A stretch of 64,000 bases of DNA from Paenibacillus sp. Soil787 (GTDB lineage Bacteria > Bacillota > Bacilli > Paenibacillales > NBRC-103111): NCBI RefSeq assembly GCF_001429545.1, contig NZ_LMSP01000047.1, positions 171,091-235,090 on the forward strand, given 5' to 3'. Position 1 is the first letter of the stretch. Each line of letters opens with the position of its first letter. Both the position numbers and the translations under genes were made by a program. Shown here piece after piece: positions 51,042 through 59,227 of the stretch. Under the pieces are notes generated by a model that saw nothing but the letters and a program-made list of their open reading frames with translations, was not told where the DNA came from and searched no databases.

Positions 51042-51062
51042 AGGTAAGGAGGACTTACCTTG
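51042..51062 (+). promoter_or_regulatory. Hairpin presenting the Shine-Dalgarno and hiding the TTG start of the acyltransferase gene
   Basis: AGGTAAG (51042-51048) and CTTACCT (51054-51060) form a perfect 7-bp stem with a 5-base loop GAGGA, which holds part of the AAGGAGG site. The TTG start (51060-51062) begins at the foot of the stem. Confidence 0.6.
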
Positions 51063-52040
51063 TACGAATGGATTTCCAAGCTAACATTGAATGAACGCAG
51101 GTTACTTCGCATCGAGAGAGTGCTCCGAGTTTTTCCCATATGGATGATGTCGGCTGCTTGTTCTATGTTAGCGTTTGCGCTTTACCAGGTATTCCGAAAA
51201 GGGTTTCTGAAGCGAGTGGAACAGAATTTAATAGATTTACTAGGTGCGATGCCTAAGAGTTCATTAAAAGCTATTTCCAAGCATTATGTTCAAAATATCG
51301 TGTATACGCTTTATGAAATTCTTTTCCTTTCTGTTCGGTTGAAAAAGCTTCATGCGAGTCACTTTGACGTGCAAGGCGAGGAATATCTAGATGAAGCACA
51401 GCTTCAAGCGAAGGGTAAGGGATTCATTGTCTATGCACCGCATGTTGGCAATTTTTTCAACTATTATTGGTATTTGACTCAAAAATTCGATTGTTTAACT
51501 GTGGCTTCAGCGGGAAGTCCCGAGCTTAAACCATTGTATATGAAGTTTGCTGCAATGGGTTGTAAAGGCTTAGATTACGATAGTGTCCCCCCCTTGGAGC
51601 TATATCGTACCTTGAAAAAGCATGTGCAGAGCGGCGGGGTTATTTTCATCCTCGGTGACTTCTGGAGACATACATTTCCTTTATCCACGCTATTTGGCCG
51701 ACAAACTCGTACTCCTGAAGGTGCAGCCATGTTGGCGCTTGATCAGCATGTGCCAGTTGTACCTTTTTACGGGTTTCGTGTTAAAGGATTTAAACATAGG
51801 TTAGTTTATGGATCCCCCATGCGTTTACACGAACAATTTGAGCATTCTGGACGTATAGAACGTGCAGAGGCTAACTTGCTTTTGAATGCGTTCATGGAGC
51901 GGGTTGTCCGTGAGCAGCCTTCGGCATGGTTTTATTGGTTTAATGTTCATGAACGGTGGGAGAAGATCTTATTAGATGCAGAAAACACAAGTAACGATGT
52001 GATCGGAAGCAATGATTTGACCACGGCAGCAGCAGGATGA
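51060..52040 (+). CDS. LpxL/HtrB-like (LABLAT superfamily) lipid acyltransferase
   Basis: 326 residues resembling lysophospholipid/lipid A acyltransferases: an N-terminal hydrophobic segment (about 30-48), '[17 protein letters not shown]' in the HX4(D/E) position, '[12 protein letters not shown]' and '[25 protein letters not shown]' (substrate cleft). The expected acidic residue after H-x4 is Phe here (H-V-G-N-F-F), so catalysis may be altered. Start TTG 51060 has AAGGAGG at 7 bases. Placed 20 bases after the OlsB-like gene it could add the second acyl chain, the job of OlsA elsewhere. LpxL-type enzymes are unexpected in a Gram-positive without lipid A. Confidence 0.72.
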
Positions 52041-52076
52041 TTCACACAACGACCAAAAAGGATTGGTGATCGACAC

Positions 52077-53072
52077 ATGGACACAGGAAGCCACTTATTG
52101 TTCGGCGTCACGTTAGCGGGATTGGCTTGTTTGGAACCTGCCGTTGCTCAAGAGCCTGCGCTGGCTCATGCCTTACTTGCAGGAACACTCATTGGTTCAC
52201 ATGCCCCTGATTTTGATACCATTGCACGTCTGAGAGGATATGCGAATTATGTTCGCGTTCATCGAGGGATCACACATTCGTTGCCGGCTTTGTTCATATG
52301 GCCCATCCTTTTAAGTCTGCCCCTCGCAGCCATCTTTGGTGTATGGGAGCATCTGATTAGTTTATATCTATGGACATTTGCTGCTGTCGTGTTCCACGTA
52401 TTTCTAGATTTGTTCAATGTGTACGGCGTTCAGTGCTTCCGTCCATTTTCCCAGAAATGGTTCCATCTTGACACGCTCTGTCTCTATGAACCATTCTTAT
52501 TCGGTCTTCATGTTGTTGGTGTCCTACTTTGGTTGTTTATCTGGCATGGAAATGGTGGCAGCCATATCGGAGAAATGTTCGCGTTGATATATGCGGCAAC
52601 CTTCCTCTATATTGCTATAAGAGCCTCGCAGCGCAATCGATTCGTTAAGCTCGTAAAAAGGGAATTGAACATCGCAGATGGCATCTGTCATCTCATTCCG
52701 AGCCTAAGTTGGTTTGGGTGGCAATTCGTTCTTGAAGGTGACAAGTGTTTCTATCTAGGAGAGATTAGGCATGGCCGTGTAATGATTCAAGAGGAGTACA
52801 GCAAAGCGGATTACAATCAGAACGATTCGCATCCAATTGTTCAGGCTACCATGGCCACGGATGGTGTTCGTGCCTTCTTGCACTTCGCGCAACGGATTCA
52901 CGTGTGTTGGAAAGAGAAGAACGACGGTTATGAAGTGCAGTGGCGCGATGTGCGCTTCTGGCACAAACGCAAGCTCCCTTTCGGCGTTAATGTGATGCTT
53001 GACCGGGATATGAACGTGGTCAGTGATACGCTTGGTTGGGATAAGAAGGCTTGGGATCCGCCTTATGTTTGA
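52077..53072 (+). CDS. Membrane-bound metal-dependent hydrolase family protein (YfhP-like, DUF457)
   Basis: 331 residues. The start 'MDTGSHLLFGVTLAGLA' with 'GSHAPDFDTIARL' and 'HRGITHSLPAL' gives the His/Asp motif pattern of the YdjM/YfhP family; about four membrane segments lie in residues 80-185 and a soluble C-terminal half follows. B. subtilis YfhP is very similar in its N-terminal motifs. It starts 36 bases after the LpxL-like gene and is probably cotranscribed. Function unproven. Confidence 0.85.
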   Translation: MDTGSHLLFGVTLAGLACLEPAVAQEPALAHALLAGTLIGSHAPDFDTIARLRGYANYVRVHRGITHSLPALFIWPILLSLPLAAIFGVWEHLISLYLWTFAAVVFHVFLDLFNVYGVQCFRPFSQKWFHLDTLCLYEPFLFGLHVVGVLLWLFIWHGNGGSHIGEMFALIYAATFLYIAIRASQRNRFVKLVKRELNIADGICHLIPSLSWFGWQFVLEGDKCFYLGEIRHGRVMIQEEYSKADYNQNDSHPIVQATMATDGVRAFLHFAQRIHVCWKEKNDGYEVQWRDVRFWHKRKLPFGVNVMLDRDMNVVSDTLGWDKKAWDPPYV

Positions 53073-53080
53073 TAGATTTG

Positions 53081-53128
53081 AAAAGAACACCTCAGACACG
53101 ATTCACTCGTGATGAAGTGTTCTTTTTT
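53081..53128 (+). terminator. Terminator after the YfhP-like gene
   Basis: AAGAACAC (53083-53090) pairs with GTGTTCTT (53117-53124), followed by T-run; an inner CACGA/TCGTG stem supports the loop. It also faces the convergent nitroreductase. Confidence 0.85.
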
Positions 53129-53135
53129 CATAAGA

Positions 53136-53738
53136 TTAAAGCGTCTGTCCAAATTCTCCGCTATATAAAAGCTCGCTTAACTCACGTCTGCCTGATGGGA
53201 TTTCGCGTTCTTGGAACTTCTCATCGAGAGCGTTGACAGGGCCACGGTAACCAATGGCAATCACGGCATGAATGTCATACTCTTCAGGGATTTGAAGGGC
53301 TTCGCGGGCTTGATTCCGATCGAATCCGCCCATAGCGTGAGTGACTAGACCTTGATTGTTGGCTTCTAAAGCGAGGTAGCCCCAAGCAGTACCAGCATCG
53401 AACGCGTGACTTGGGTTATCGCCGCCTCTTGCCGTTTTGGTATGTGAAATGACAAGGGTGAGGACGGGAGCTTTTTCGCACCATTCTCGGTTGCCCGGCA
53501 TAATGAAATTGTGAAATTTAGCTCTTTGCTCGGATGTACGGGCAATAATGAAGCGCCATGGCTGCAAGTTGCTGCTGGATGGTGCCCACCTAGCGGCTTC
53601 AAAAAGACTAAGGAGAACATCTTCGGTCACTTCTTGATCGGTAAAGGAGCGTGGCGACCAACGTGTTAGGAATTGAGGGTTGATTTCGTGATCAGGTTGA
53701 CGATTGGATTCGACTTCAGCAGGTAAAGAAGTTGTCAC
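53136..53738 (-). CDS. Nitroreductase family FMN oxidoreductase
   Basis: 200 residues. 'RWSPRSFTDQEVTEDVLLSLFEAARWAPSSSNLQPWRFI' (read in parts) is the FMN-binding N-terminus (R-x-SxR, PSSxNxQPW), and 'GTAWGYLALEANNQGLVTHAMGGFD' and 'AVIAIGYRG' complete the family pattern. It should reduce nitro compounds or quinones with NAD(P)H. AAGGAGGAATTC precedes the ATG on the minus strand. Physiological substrate unknown. Confidence 0.92.
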   Translation of the reverse strand: MTTSLPAEVESNRQPDHEINPQFLTRWSPRSFTDQEVTEDVLLSLFEAARWAPSSSNLQPWRFIIARTSEQRAKFHNFIMPGNREWCEKAPVLTLVISHTKTARGGDNPSHAFDAGTAWGYLALEANNQGLVTHAMGGFDRNQAREALQIPEEYDIHAVIAIGYRGPVNALDEKFQEREIPSGRRELSELLYSGEFGQTL

Positions 53739-53894
53739 TATGAATTCCTCCTTATATTTGTAATCTTCCTAATATTACCTGATTTCAAAGTGGATTACGA
53801 GTTTCTGGAATTCCCCTTGAATTGTATGGTTATTCATGTTTATGGCAAAACTAGTTGTTATGAAATGAAGGATCAAGAAGAGGTGCGAGAAACC

Positions 53895-54110
53895 GTGAAT
53901 TTTACTAGTCATGATGTTATTATCATTGAAAGAGCACTAAGAACAGCGATGAAACATGATAGGGAAGAGCATCGTTCAAGAGATTATCATGAAGTTTTGC
54001 TCAAAATGCAAGAAAGTGCGGAACAAGCCCTTCGTGTGAATGCTCAGCTTGCTAGCGCCGATCATGACGGAATTCGGTATGATTATGATGATTCATCCGA
54101 TCTTATGTAG
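53895..54110 (+). CDS. Small helical protein of unknown function
   Basis: From GTG 53895 (AGAGGTG about 9 bases upstream) the product has 71 residues: 'NFTSHDVIIIERALRTAMKHDREEHRSRDYHEVLLKMQES', a predicted helical hairpin, then an acidic Asp/Tyr-rich tail (YDYDDSSDLM). The frame is open back to 53790, but the added residues overlap the nitroreductase promoter region and look non-coding; the start is therefore uncertain. No family recognised. It precedes mrfA by 59 bases. Confidence 0.55.
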   Translation: MNFTSHDVIIIERALRTAMKHDREEHRSRDYHEVLLKMQESAEQALRVNAQLASADHDGIRYDYDDSSDLM

Positions 54111-54136
54111 ACATGCGAACGTATATTCTGTAAAAT
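54108..54136 (+). promoter_or_regulatory. mrfAB promoter with a LexA-box-like spacer
   Basis: TAGACA (54108-54113), 17-base spacer, TAAAAT (54131-54136). The spacer has CGAACGTATATTCT (54116-54129), which matches CGAAC-N4-GTTCG in 8 of 10 defined positions and sits as the LexA-like site does in the yneA promoter. Confidence 0.4.
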
Positions 54137-54169
54137 AGAAGAAACGATAATGGTAAGGAGATTCGACTC

Positions 54170-56458
54170 ATGAATCCTTTAACTGGTAAGGTTTCTTCCA
54201 TGAATGAAATGATTGATTGGTTGCGCAAAGCACCAGAAATCATGTCACAGGTCACCTATTGGCACACCATACCCCCGCGCGATCCCAAGCTGGCTGAATT
54301 TCCAGATGGTTTGCATGAGGGTATTCGTGCTGCACTTCTACATAAACACATTCAGCGTCTATACACACACCAAGCGGAGTCGTTCCGTCAGGTGACGGCA
54401 GGTCATCATGTTGTTACCGTGACACCAACGGCTTCAGGCAAGACTCTTTGTTACAATCTTCCGGTTGTACAGAAAATTCTCGAAAACGATGCGTCTCGTG
54501 CTCTATATTTATTCCCAACAAAAGCGCTAGCGCAGGATCAAGTCGCAGAACTTCAGGAAATGGTCGACTTCATGGAGGTCGATATTAAGACGCATACCTA
54601 TGATGGAGACACGCCGCCGACAGTGAGACAGGCCATCCGTAATGCTGGACATATTGTCGTTACGAATCCCGACATGCTTCATTCCGCCATACTTCCTCAT
54701 CATACGAAGTGGGTAAAGCTGTTTGAGAACTTGAATTATATCGTTATTGACGAGGTGCATTCGTATCGCGGGGTTTTCGGCAGTCATGTCGCAAATGTGA
54801 TTCGCAGGCTAAAGCGTATTTGTCGGTTCTATGGCTCTAACCCGCAATTTATTTGCGCATCGGCGACGATCGATAATCCAAAGGAGCATGCGGAGCGGCT
54901 TATTGGCGAAAGCGTTACGCTGATCGACAATAACGGAGCGCCGGCAGGCGAGAAGCACTTTGTATTCTATAATCCGCCAGTGGTGAACCAGCAGCTGGGG
55001 ATTCGTAAAAGCTCCGTCTTGGAGACGCGCAAGCTAGCAGGAACGCTGCTGCGGAGCGGAATCCAGACGATTGTTTTTGCTCGGAGCCGCGTGCGCGTGG
55101 AGATTTTGCTGACCTATCTGCAGGAGCTCGTGACACACGAGCTGGGCAGCAAATCGATTCGCGGCTACCGCGGCGGATATCTCCCGAAGCTTCGCCGGGA
55201 GATCGAAAGAGGCTTGCGCAGCGGGGAAATACGCGGCGTTGTAAGCACGAACGCGCTGGAGCTGGGCATCGACATTGGCCAGCTGCAAGCGTGCGTGCTG
55301 AATGGCTATCCGGGTACGATAGCCAGCACTTGGCAGCAGTCCGGGCGTGCCGGACGGCGGCAGGAGACCTCGCTGACGATACTCGTCGCGAGCAGTAATC
55401 CGCTGGATCAGTACTTGATCCAGAACCCGCGGTATTTCTTTGAGCGGCCGCCAGAGCAGGCGCGCATTCATCCTGACAATCTGATCATTCTCGTGGATCA
55501 TGTGAAGTGTGCGGCTTATGAGCTGCCCTTTGAAGCGAATGAGAAGTTTGGTGATGAATCTCTCACCGATGTCCTCGAATATTTGACGGAGGAGCAAGTG
55601 CTTCATCAGGTGAATGATCGTTGGTACTGGATGGAGCAGTCTTTTCCAGCTCACAACATTTCTTTGCGCTCCGCAGCGCAAGAGAATTTCATTATTATTG
55701 ATATGACGAATGCCAATAGAGTCATTGGCGAATGCGACCGTTTTAGTGCGCCAACGCTCATTCATGAAGAGGCTATTTATATCCACGAAGGTGTCCAATT
55801 CCAAGTGGAGAAGTTGGATTATGAAGAGAAGAAAGCCTATGTTCGTCAAGTGAATGTGGATTATTTTACAGACGCAAGTATGGCTGTACAGCTTAAGGTA
55901 CTGCATGTGAACCGAGAGGGTCGAGTAGGAGGGCTGCTGCGCCAATTGGGTGAGGTCACGGTGAATGCTCAGCCAACGATCTTCAAGAAAATCCGTTTGA
56001 GAACGCATGAGAACATAGGGTCTGGCCCTATTCGTTTGCCTGAAGAAGAGTTACATACTAGCTCTTATTGGTTTACCTTTGACGAGGAGATGTCGGCTGG
56101 GCGTTCGGCCAATGATATGCAGCATGCGCTGCTCGGCATTGCGAACGTCCTGTCGCATCTGGCTCCGCTGTATTTGATGTGCGATCCGATGGACATTCGG
56201 GTCGTTCCGCAGGTGCGTGCGGTGCATAACAAGCTGCCGACGGTGTTTTTCTACGACCGCTACCCAGGCGGCGTAGGTCTTAGTGACCGGTTGTACGACG
56301 TACACGGTCAACTCATGGATCAGGCGCGCAGCCTGATTGAGCGCTGCGGCTGCATCAGCGGCTGTCCGGCCTGCGTTGGGCCGATCGAAGAAGTTGGCCT
56401 GCTTGGCAAGAAGCTGGCCCTTGAGCTGCTAGCGCAGCTCGAAGGCGGTGCCCGATGA
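54170..56458 (+). CDS. mrfA: DEAD/DEAH-box DNA helicase MrfA (YprA-like, DUF1998)
   Basis: 762 residues. Helicase core: 'TPTASGKTLCYNLPV' (motif I), 'IDEVHSYRG' (motif II, DEVH), 'CASATIDNP' (III), 'STNALELGIDIGQL' (V) and 'QQSGRAGRR' (VI). The C-terminal DUF1998 has the four-Cys motif C-G-C-x3-C-x2-C ('RCGCISGCPACVG'). B. subtilis MrfA repairs mitomycin C damage independently of UvrABC, together with MrfB. AAGGAG precedes the ATG at 10 bases. The stop overlaps the mrfB start by 4 bases. GC content jumps near 54890-55480 and after about 56080. Confidence 0.92.
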   Translation: MNPLTGKVSSMNEMIDWLRKAPEIMSQVTYWHTIPPRDPKLAEFPDGLHEGIRAALLHKHIQRLYTHQAESFRQVTAGHHVVTVTPTASGKTLCYNLPVVQKILENDASRALYLFPTKALAQDQVAELQEMVDFMEVDIKTHTYDGDTPPTVRQAIRNAGHIVVTNPDMLHSAILPHHTKWVKLFENLNYIVIDEVHSYRGVFGSHVANVIRRLKRICRFYGSNPQFICASATIDNPKEHAERLIGESVTLIDNNGAPAGEKHFVFYNPPVVNQQLGIRKSSVLETRKLAGTLLRSGIQTIVFARSRVRVEILLTYLQELVTHELGSKSIRGYRGGYLPKLRREIERGLRSGEIRGVVSTNALELGIDIGQLQACVLNGYPGTIASTWQQSGRAGRRQETSLTILVASSNPLDQYLIQNPRYFFERPPEQARIHPDNLIILVDHVKCAAYELPFEANEKFGDESLTDVLEYLTEEQVLHQVNDRWYWMEQSFPAHNISLRSAAQENFIIIDMTNANRVIGECDRFSAPTLIHEEAIYIHEGVQFQVEKLDYEEKKAYVRQVNVDYFTDASMAVQLKVLHVNREGRVGGLLRQLGEVTVNAQPTIFKKIRLRTHENIGSGPIRLPEEELHTSSYWFTFDEEMSAGRSANDMQHALLGIANVLSHLAPLYLMCDPMDIRVVPQVRAVHNKLPTVFFYDRYPGGVGLSDRLYDVHGQLMDQARSLIERCGCISGCPACVGPIEEVGLLGKKLALELLAQLEGGAR

Positions 56459-57999
56459 GCGGGCTCCGTGAGAGGCTGGGCCGCCTGCGGGGACCTGCGG
56501 CGGCTCAGGCGATAACGCCGACCCTGCCTGCGGCGGACGGCGAGTGGGCGCAGCTCGGCGCCCATATAGAATCGAGCCCGGCGGGCTCGTTCGTTATGCG
56601 GCGCCGTGTGTACGGCGCGGACAGCGTGCACGGCAAGTATCGGCTGCGGGAGCTGGCCGATGTTGCACAGCAGCTGTCCTGCTTTCACGACCGTGACGCC
56701 GTTGTCCGGCACGAAGGGCTGCTCTTTTTCGACACCGAAACGACCGGGCTCGGTATAGGTGCAGGCAATGTGCCGTTCATGGTCGGCATCGGCTTTTATA
56801 CCGGTGAGCTGTTCACGGTAGAACAGCTCTTGATACGCAACCCAGCGGAAGAGCATGCTATGCTTGTTTATTTGCAAGAACTGCTCGCCCGCTTTACGCA
56901 TATTATTTCCTACAATGGACGAACGTTTGATTGGCCTATTCTCAAGAATCGCTATGTCCTTAATCGACTCCAATTGGACGATGCGAAGCTGCTTCAGCTT
57001 GATCTCCTTTACCCATCGCGAAGCTTGTGGCGAAACACGCTCCCATCTTGCCGTTTGAGCAAAGTCGAAGAGAGCCGCCTTGGTTTTGAGCGTGTAGACG
57101 ATGTGCCGGGGTCCATGGCACCCGCTTTATACTTTCAGTATTTGGCGGAGAAAAATCCTTCCGTACTTGAAGGGGTTTTCGTTCATAATGAGCACGATAT
57201 CGTTACTCTAGCTGCACTAGCTATACATTTCGGCAAACTGTTGAGTGGGGGTAATGAAGCTGCAGGAAGAATGGCGGGTTTAAAACGTTTCGAACTGCTG
57301 GAAACGAAGGGATTGCCTTCGAACGGAAGGCATGAGCTTGGTCTTGAGCCCGAATTCGGATTCGGTCAAGAACAAGAACCCGAATTCGAAACTGAACTTG
57401 AACTTCAATCCGAACGTGAACTTCAACCCGAACCCGAACTTGAACTGGAAGAACAGTTTCGAACAGGCCTGTGGCTAGACAAAATGGGCCGCCCTGCAAT
57501 AGCTGAGAGCTATTTCGATGCATTATTTGCTAGGCTAATGAATGATATAAGGTCATCTAATCCAGCTGATCAAGAATCAGCCATTCTTCAGTTAGCAGCT
57601 TTTTATAAGAAAAATGGAAAATATCTTCGTGCTGTTGAACTGTGGAAGCGATGGATTGCTATCAAAAACGCGAGCATTGCGCTTCATCTGGAGCCTTATT
57701 TGGAGCTTGCGATGTATTACGAGCACCGAGAGAAGAACTTTGCTCAGGCTATATTTTACGCTGAGGAGGCTTGGGCGAAGCTCTGGCGACGCCGTTCGCT
57801 TCACCGTGGGGATAAACGCCAAAACGAAGTCGAGGAAGCACTGGAGAAACGACTCCACCGACTGAAAGGTAAGTTGAGGAAAACCGAAAGTCTCTCGTTT
57901 GAAATGACATCTCCTGCTGTGAAGAGTAATAACACATCAAAAGCGAAAACCAAGACTCGTAAAGTAAAGCCGATTTACGTTAGCGAAGGGTTAATTTAA
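56455..57999 (+). CDS. mrfB: DEDDh exonuclease-like repair protein MrfB (YprB-like)
   Basis: 514 residues. A DnaQ-like RNase H fold exonuclease domain has 'FFDTETTGLGIGAGN' (D-x-E), 'ISYNGRTFDWPILKNR' and 'HNEHDIVTLAALA' (His and last Asp). C-terminal helices resemble TPR repeats ('LAAFYKKNGKYLRAVELWKRWIA', 'LAMYYEHREKNFAQAIFYAEEAW') and a Lys-rich tail ends the protein. Between them is a Glu/Pro/Leu/Gln-rich linker at about residues 298-342. The ATG overlaps the mrfA stop (ATGA). It is longer than B. subtilis MrfB (413), mostly through that linker and the tail. Confidence 0.9.
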   Translation: MSGLRERLGRLRGPAAAQAITPTLPAADGEWAQLGAHIESSPAGSFVMRRRVYGADSVHGKYRLRELADVAQQLSCFHDRDAVVRHEGLLFFDTETTGLGIGAGNVPFMVGIGFYTGELFTVEQLLIRNPAEEHAMLVYLQELLARFTHIISYNGRTFDWPILKNRYVLNRLQLDDAKLLQLDLLYPSRSLWRNTLPSCRLSKVEESRLGFERVDDVPGSMAPALYFQYLAEKNPSVLEGVFVHNEHDIVTLAALAIHFGKLLSGGNEAAGRMAGLKRFELLETKGLPSNGRHELGLEPEFGFGQEQEPEFETELELQSERELQPEPELELEEQFRTGLWLDKMGRPAIAESYFDALFARLMNDIRSSNPADQESAILQLAAFYKKNGKYLRAVELWKRWIAIKNASIALHLEPYLELAMYYEHREKNFAQAIFYAEEAWAKLWRRRSLHRGDKRQNEVEEALEKRLHRLKGKLRKTESLSFEMTSPAVKSNNTSKAKTKTRKVKPIYVSEGLI

Positions 58000-58402
58000 T
58001 GGGGGATGGATGCCATTCCACAGAATCCTTAAGAGTAGCCTAACTCGTGGGGAGTCTGTTTACGTCTATGTTAATTCTACTCATTTCAACACATTAGATA
58101 AGAGCTTCTAGAGACTGCTAAATTTCATTTTTTATCCATGAATCAGGAAATAGAAGCTCCTTGAAGCTCTTAATTTAAACATTTTCTCCAGTATTGATAG
58201 TATTCCATAATAATAGAAGTCCATAAAGACTGCTATCTGTCATATTCAGAGTTAATGACTGGTTTAAGAGTCCTTAGGGACTCTTATTTTAAGTGAAACC
58301 TGACCGTCAAGTGTGTGTTCCAGTGAGTTTCAATGAGTTATATCCGTTTACTTTCCCAGTCATTTGGATATACAAGGAAGAAAACGGCAAGGAGAGTGTG
58401 CC
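58000..58402 (+). repeat. Spacer with four palindromes of the 9.3/40.2 kb family
   Basis: No gene is seen. Palindromic copies lie at 58098-58123, 58149-58175, 58212-58236 and 58265-58288. The last (AAGAGTCCTT-AGGGACTCTT) is palindromic but for one base. Starts are spaced about 51-63 bases. AAGGAGAG at the right edge belongs to the glycosylase gene. Confidence 0.82.
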
Positions 58403-59212
58403 ATGCCCGAACTTCCAGAGATGGAAACTTATCGTCAGCAGTTGACGCGATTAATCCAGGGTACGCCAATCACAGGGGCGGAAGTTTCGCGTCCGAAATC
58501 ATTGAATGTGGAGCCGGATAGTTTCATTCGTAAGCTAACTGGGAACCGTATTGTACGGATAGATCGAAGAGCTAAACATCTTCTGTTTCACTTGGTAACT
58601 GGTGAAGTTTTGTTATTGCATTTAATGCTCGGTGGTTGGATGTTCTATGGCATGGAGGATGAGAAGCCGGATCGGACAACGCAAGTTGTGATCCATTTTG
58701 GTACGAAGCACTTATATTTCATCGGATTGCGGTTAGGATATTTGCACATGCACACTTTACTTGAGGTTGGTCAACTTTTAGCCAAGCTTGGGCCTGAGCC
58801 ATTGGATGCCAGTTTTACTTTTACACAATTCAAGAAGGTGCTGAAAAGTAAAAATAGCAACTTGAAAGTAGCGTTTGTCGACCAATCGTTTCTGTCAGGG
58901 ATTGGGAACTGCTATTCTGATGAGATATGCTTTTATGCGGGAATTCTCCCTCTTCGTAAGCTATCCTCCCTTACTGAAGAAGAGCAAAATCGCTTATTTC
59001 AAGCTATGCGCTCGGTTCTTCTCGAAGCTATTCGATTCGGTGGATATATAAACGAGCCTCTTTTTGTTGGGGACCGTTTAACAGGGCAATTCGATGCTAA
59101 GTGTCGTGTATATGATCGAGAAGGGGAGCCTTGTTTGCGCTGTGGACATCCACTAATAAAGACAGAAGTTTCGAGTCGCAAATGCTTCTACTGTACTAAT
59201 TGTCAAGCGTGA
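58403..59212 (+). CDS. Fpg/Nei family DNA glycosylase (MutM-like)
   Basis: 269 residues. The mature N-terminus PELPEMET supplies the catalytic proline and Glu; 'DRRAKHLLFHL' carries the conserved Lys; 'DQSFLSGIGNCYSDEICF' is the H2TH region, and the C-terminal zinc finger has C-x2-C...C-x2-C ('CLRCGHPL..KCFYCTNCQ'). It should excise oxidised bases with AP lyase activity. 'LMLGGWMFYG' replaces the usual MSG-type intercalation motif, so Fpg versus Nei specificity is unclear. Start ATG 58403 with AAGGAGAG. nfo follows in 15 bases. Confidence 0.9.
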   Translation: MPELPEMETYRQQLTRLIQGTPITGAEVSRPKSLNVEPDSFIRKLTGNRIVRIDRRAKHLLFHLVTGEVLLLHLMLGGWMFYGMEDEKPDRTTQVVIHFGTKHLYFIGLRLGYLHMHTLLEVGQLLAKLGPEPLDASFTFTQFKKVLKSKNSNLKVAFVDQSFLSGIGNCYSDEICFYAGILPLRKLSSLTEEEQNRLFQAMRSVLLEAIRFGGYINEPLFVGDRLTGQFDAKCRVYDREGEPCLRCGHPLIKTEVSSRKCFYCTNCQA

Positions 59213-59227
59213 AAGGGCGGATTCGTG

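Noticed and set aside
53790..53894. N-terminal 35 codons of the small ORF before mrfA
   Set aside because: They overlap the divergent nitroreductase promoter region and lack a ribosome site; the GTG at 53895 is better supported.
55034..56008. Minus-strand open frame (324 codons) opposite mrfA
   Set aside because: Shadow of the helicase gene in a GC-rich stretch; no start signal and no recognisable motif.
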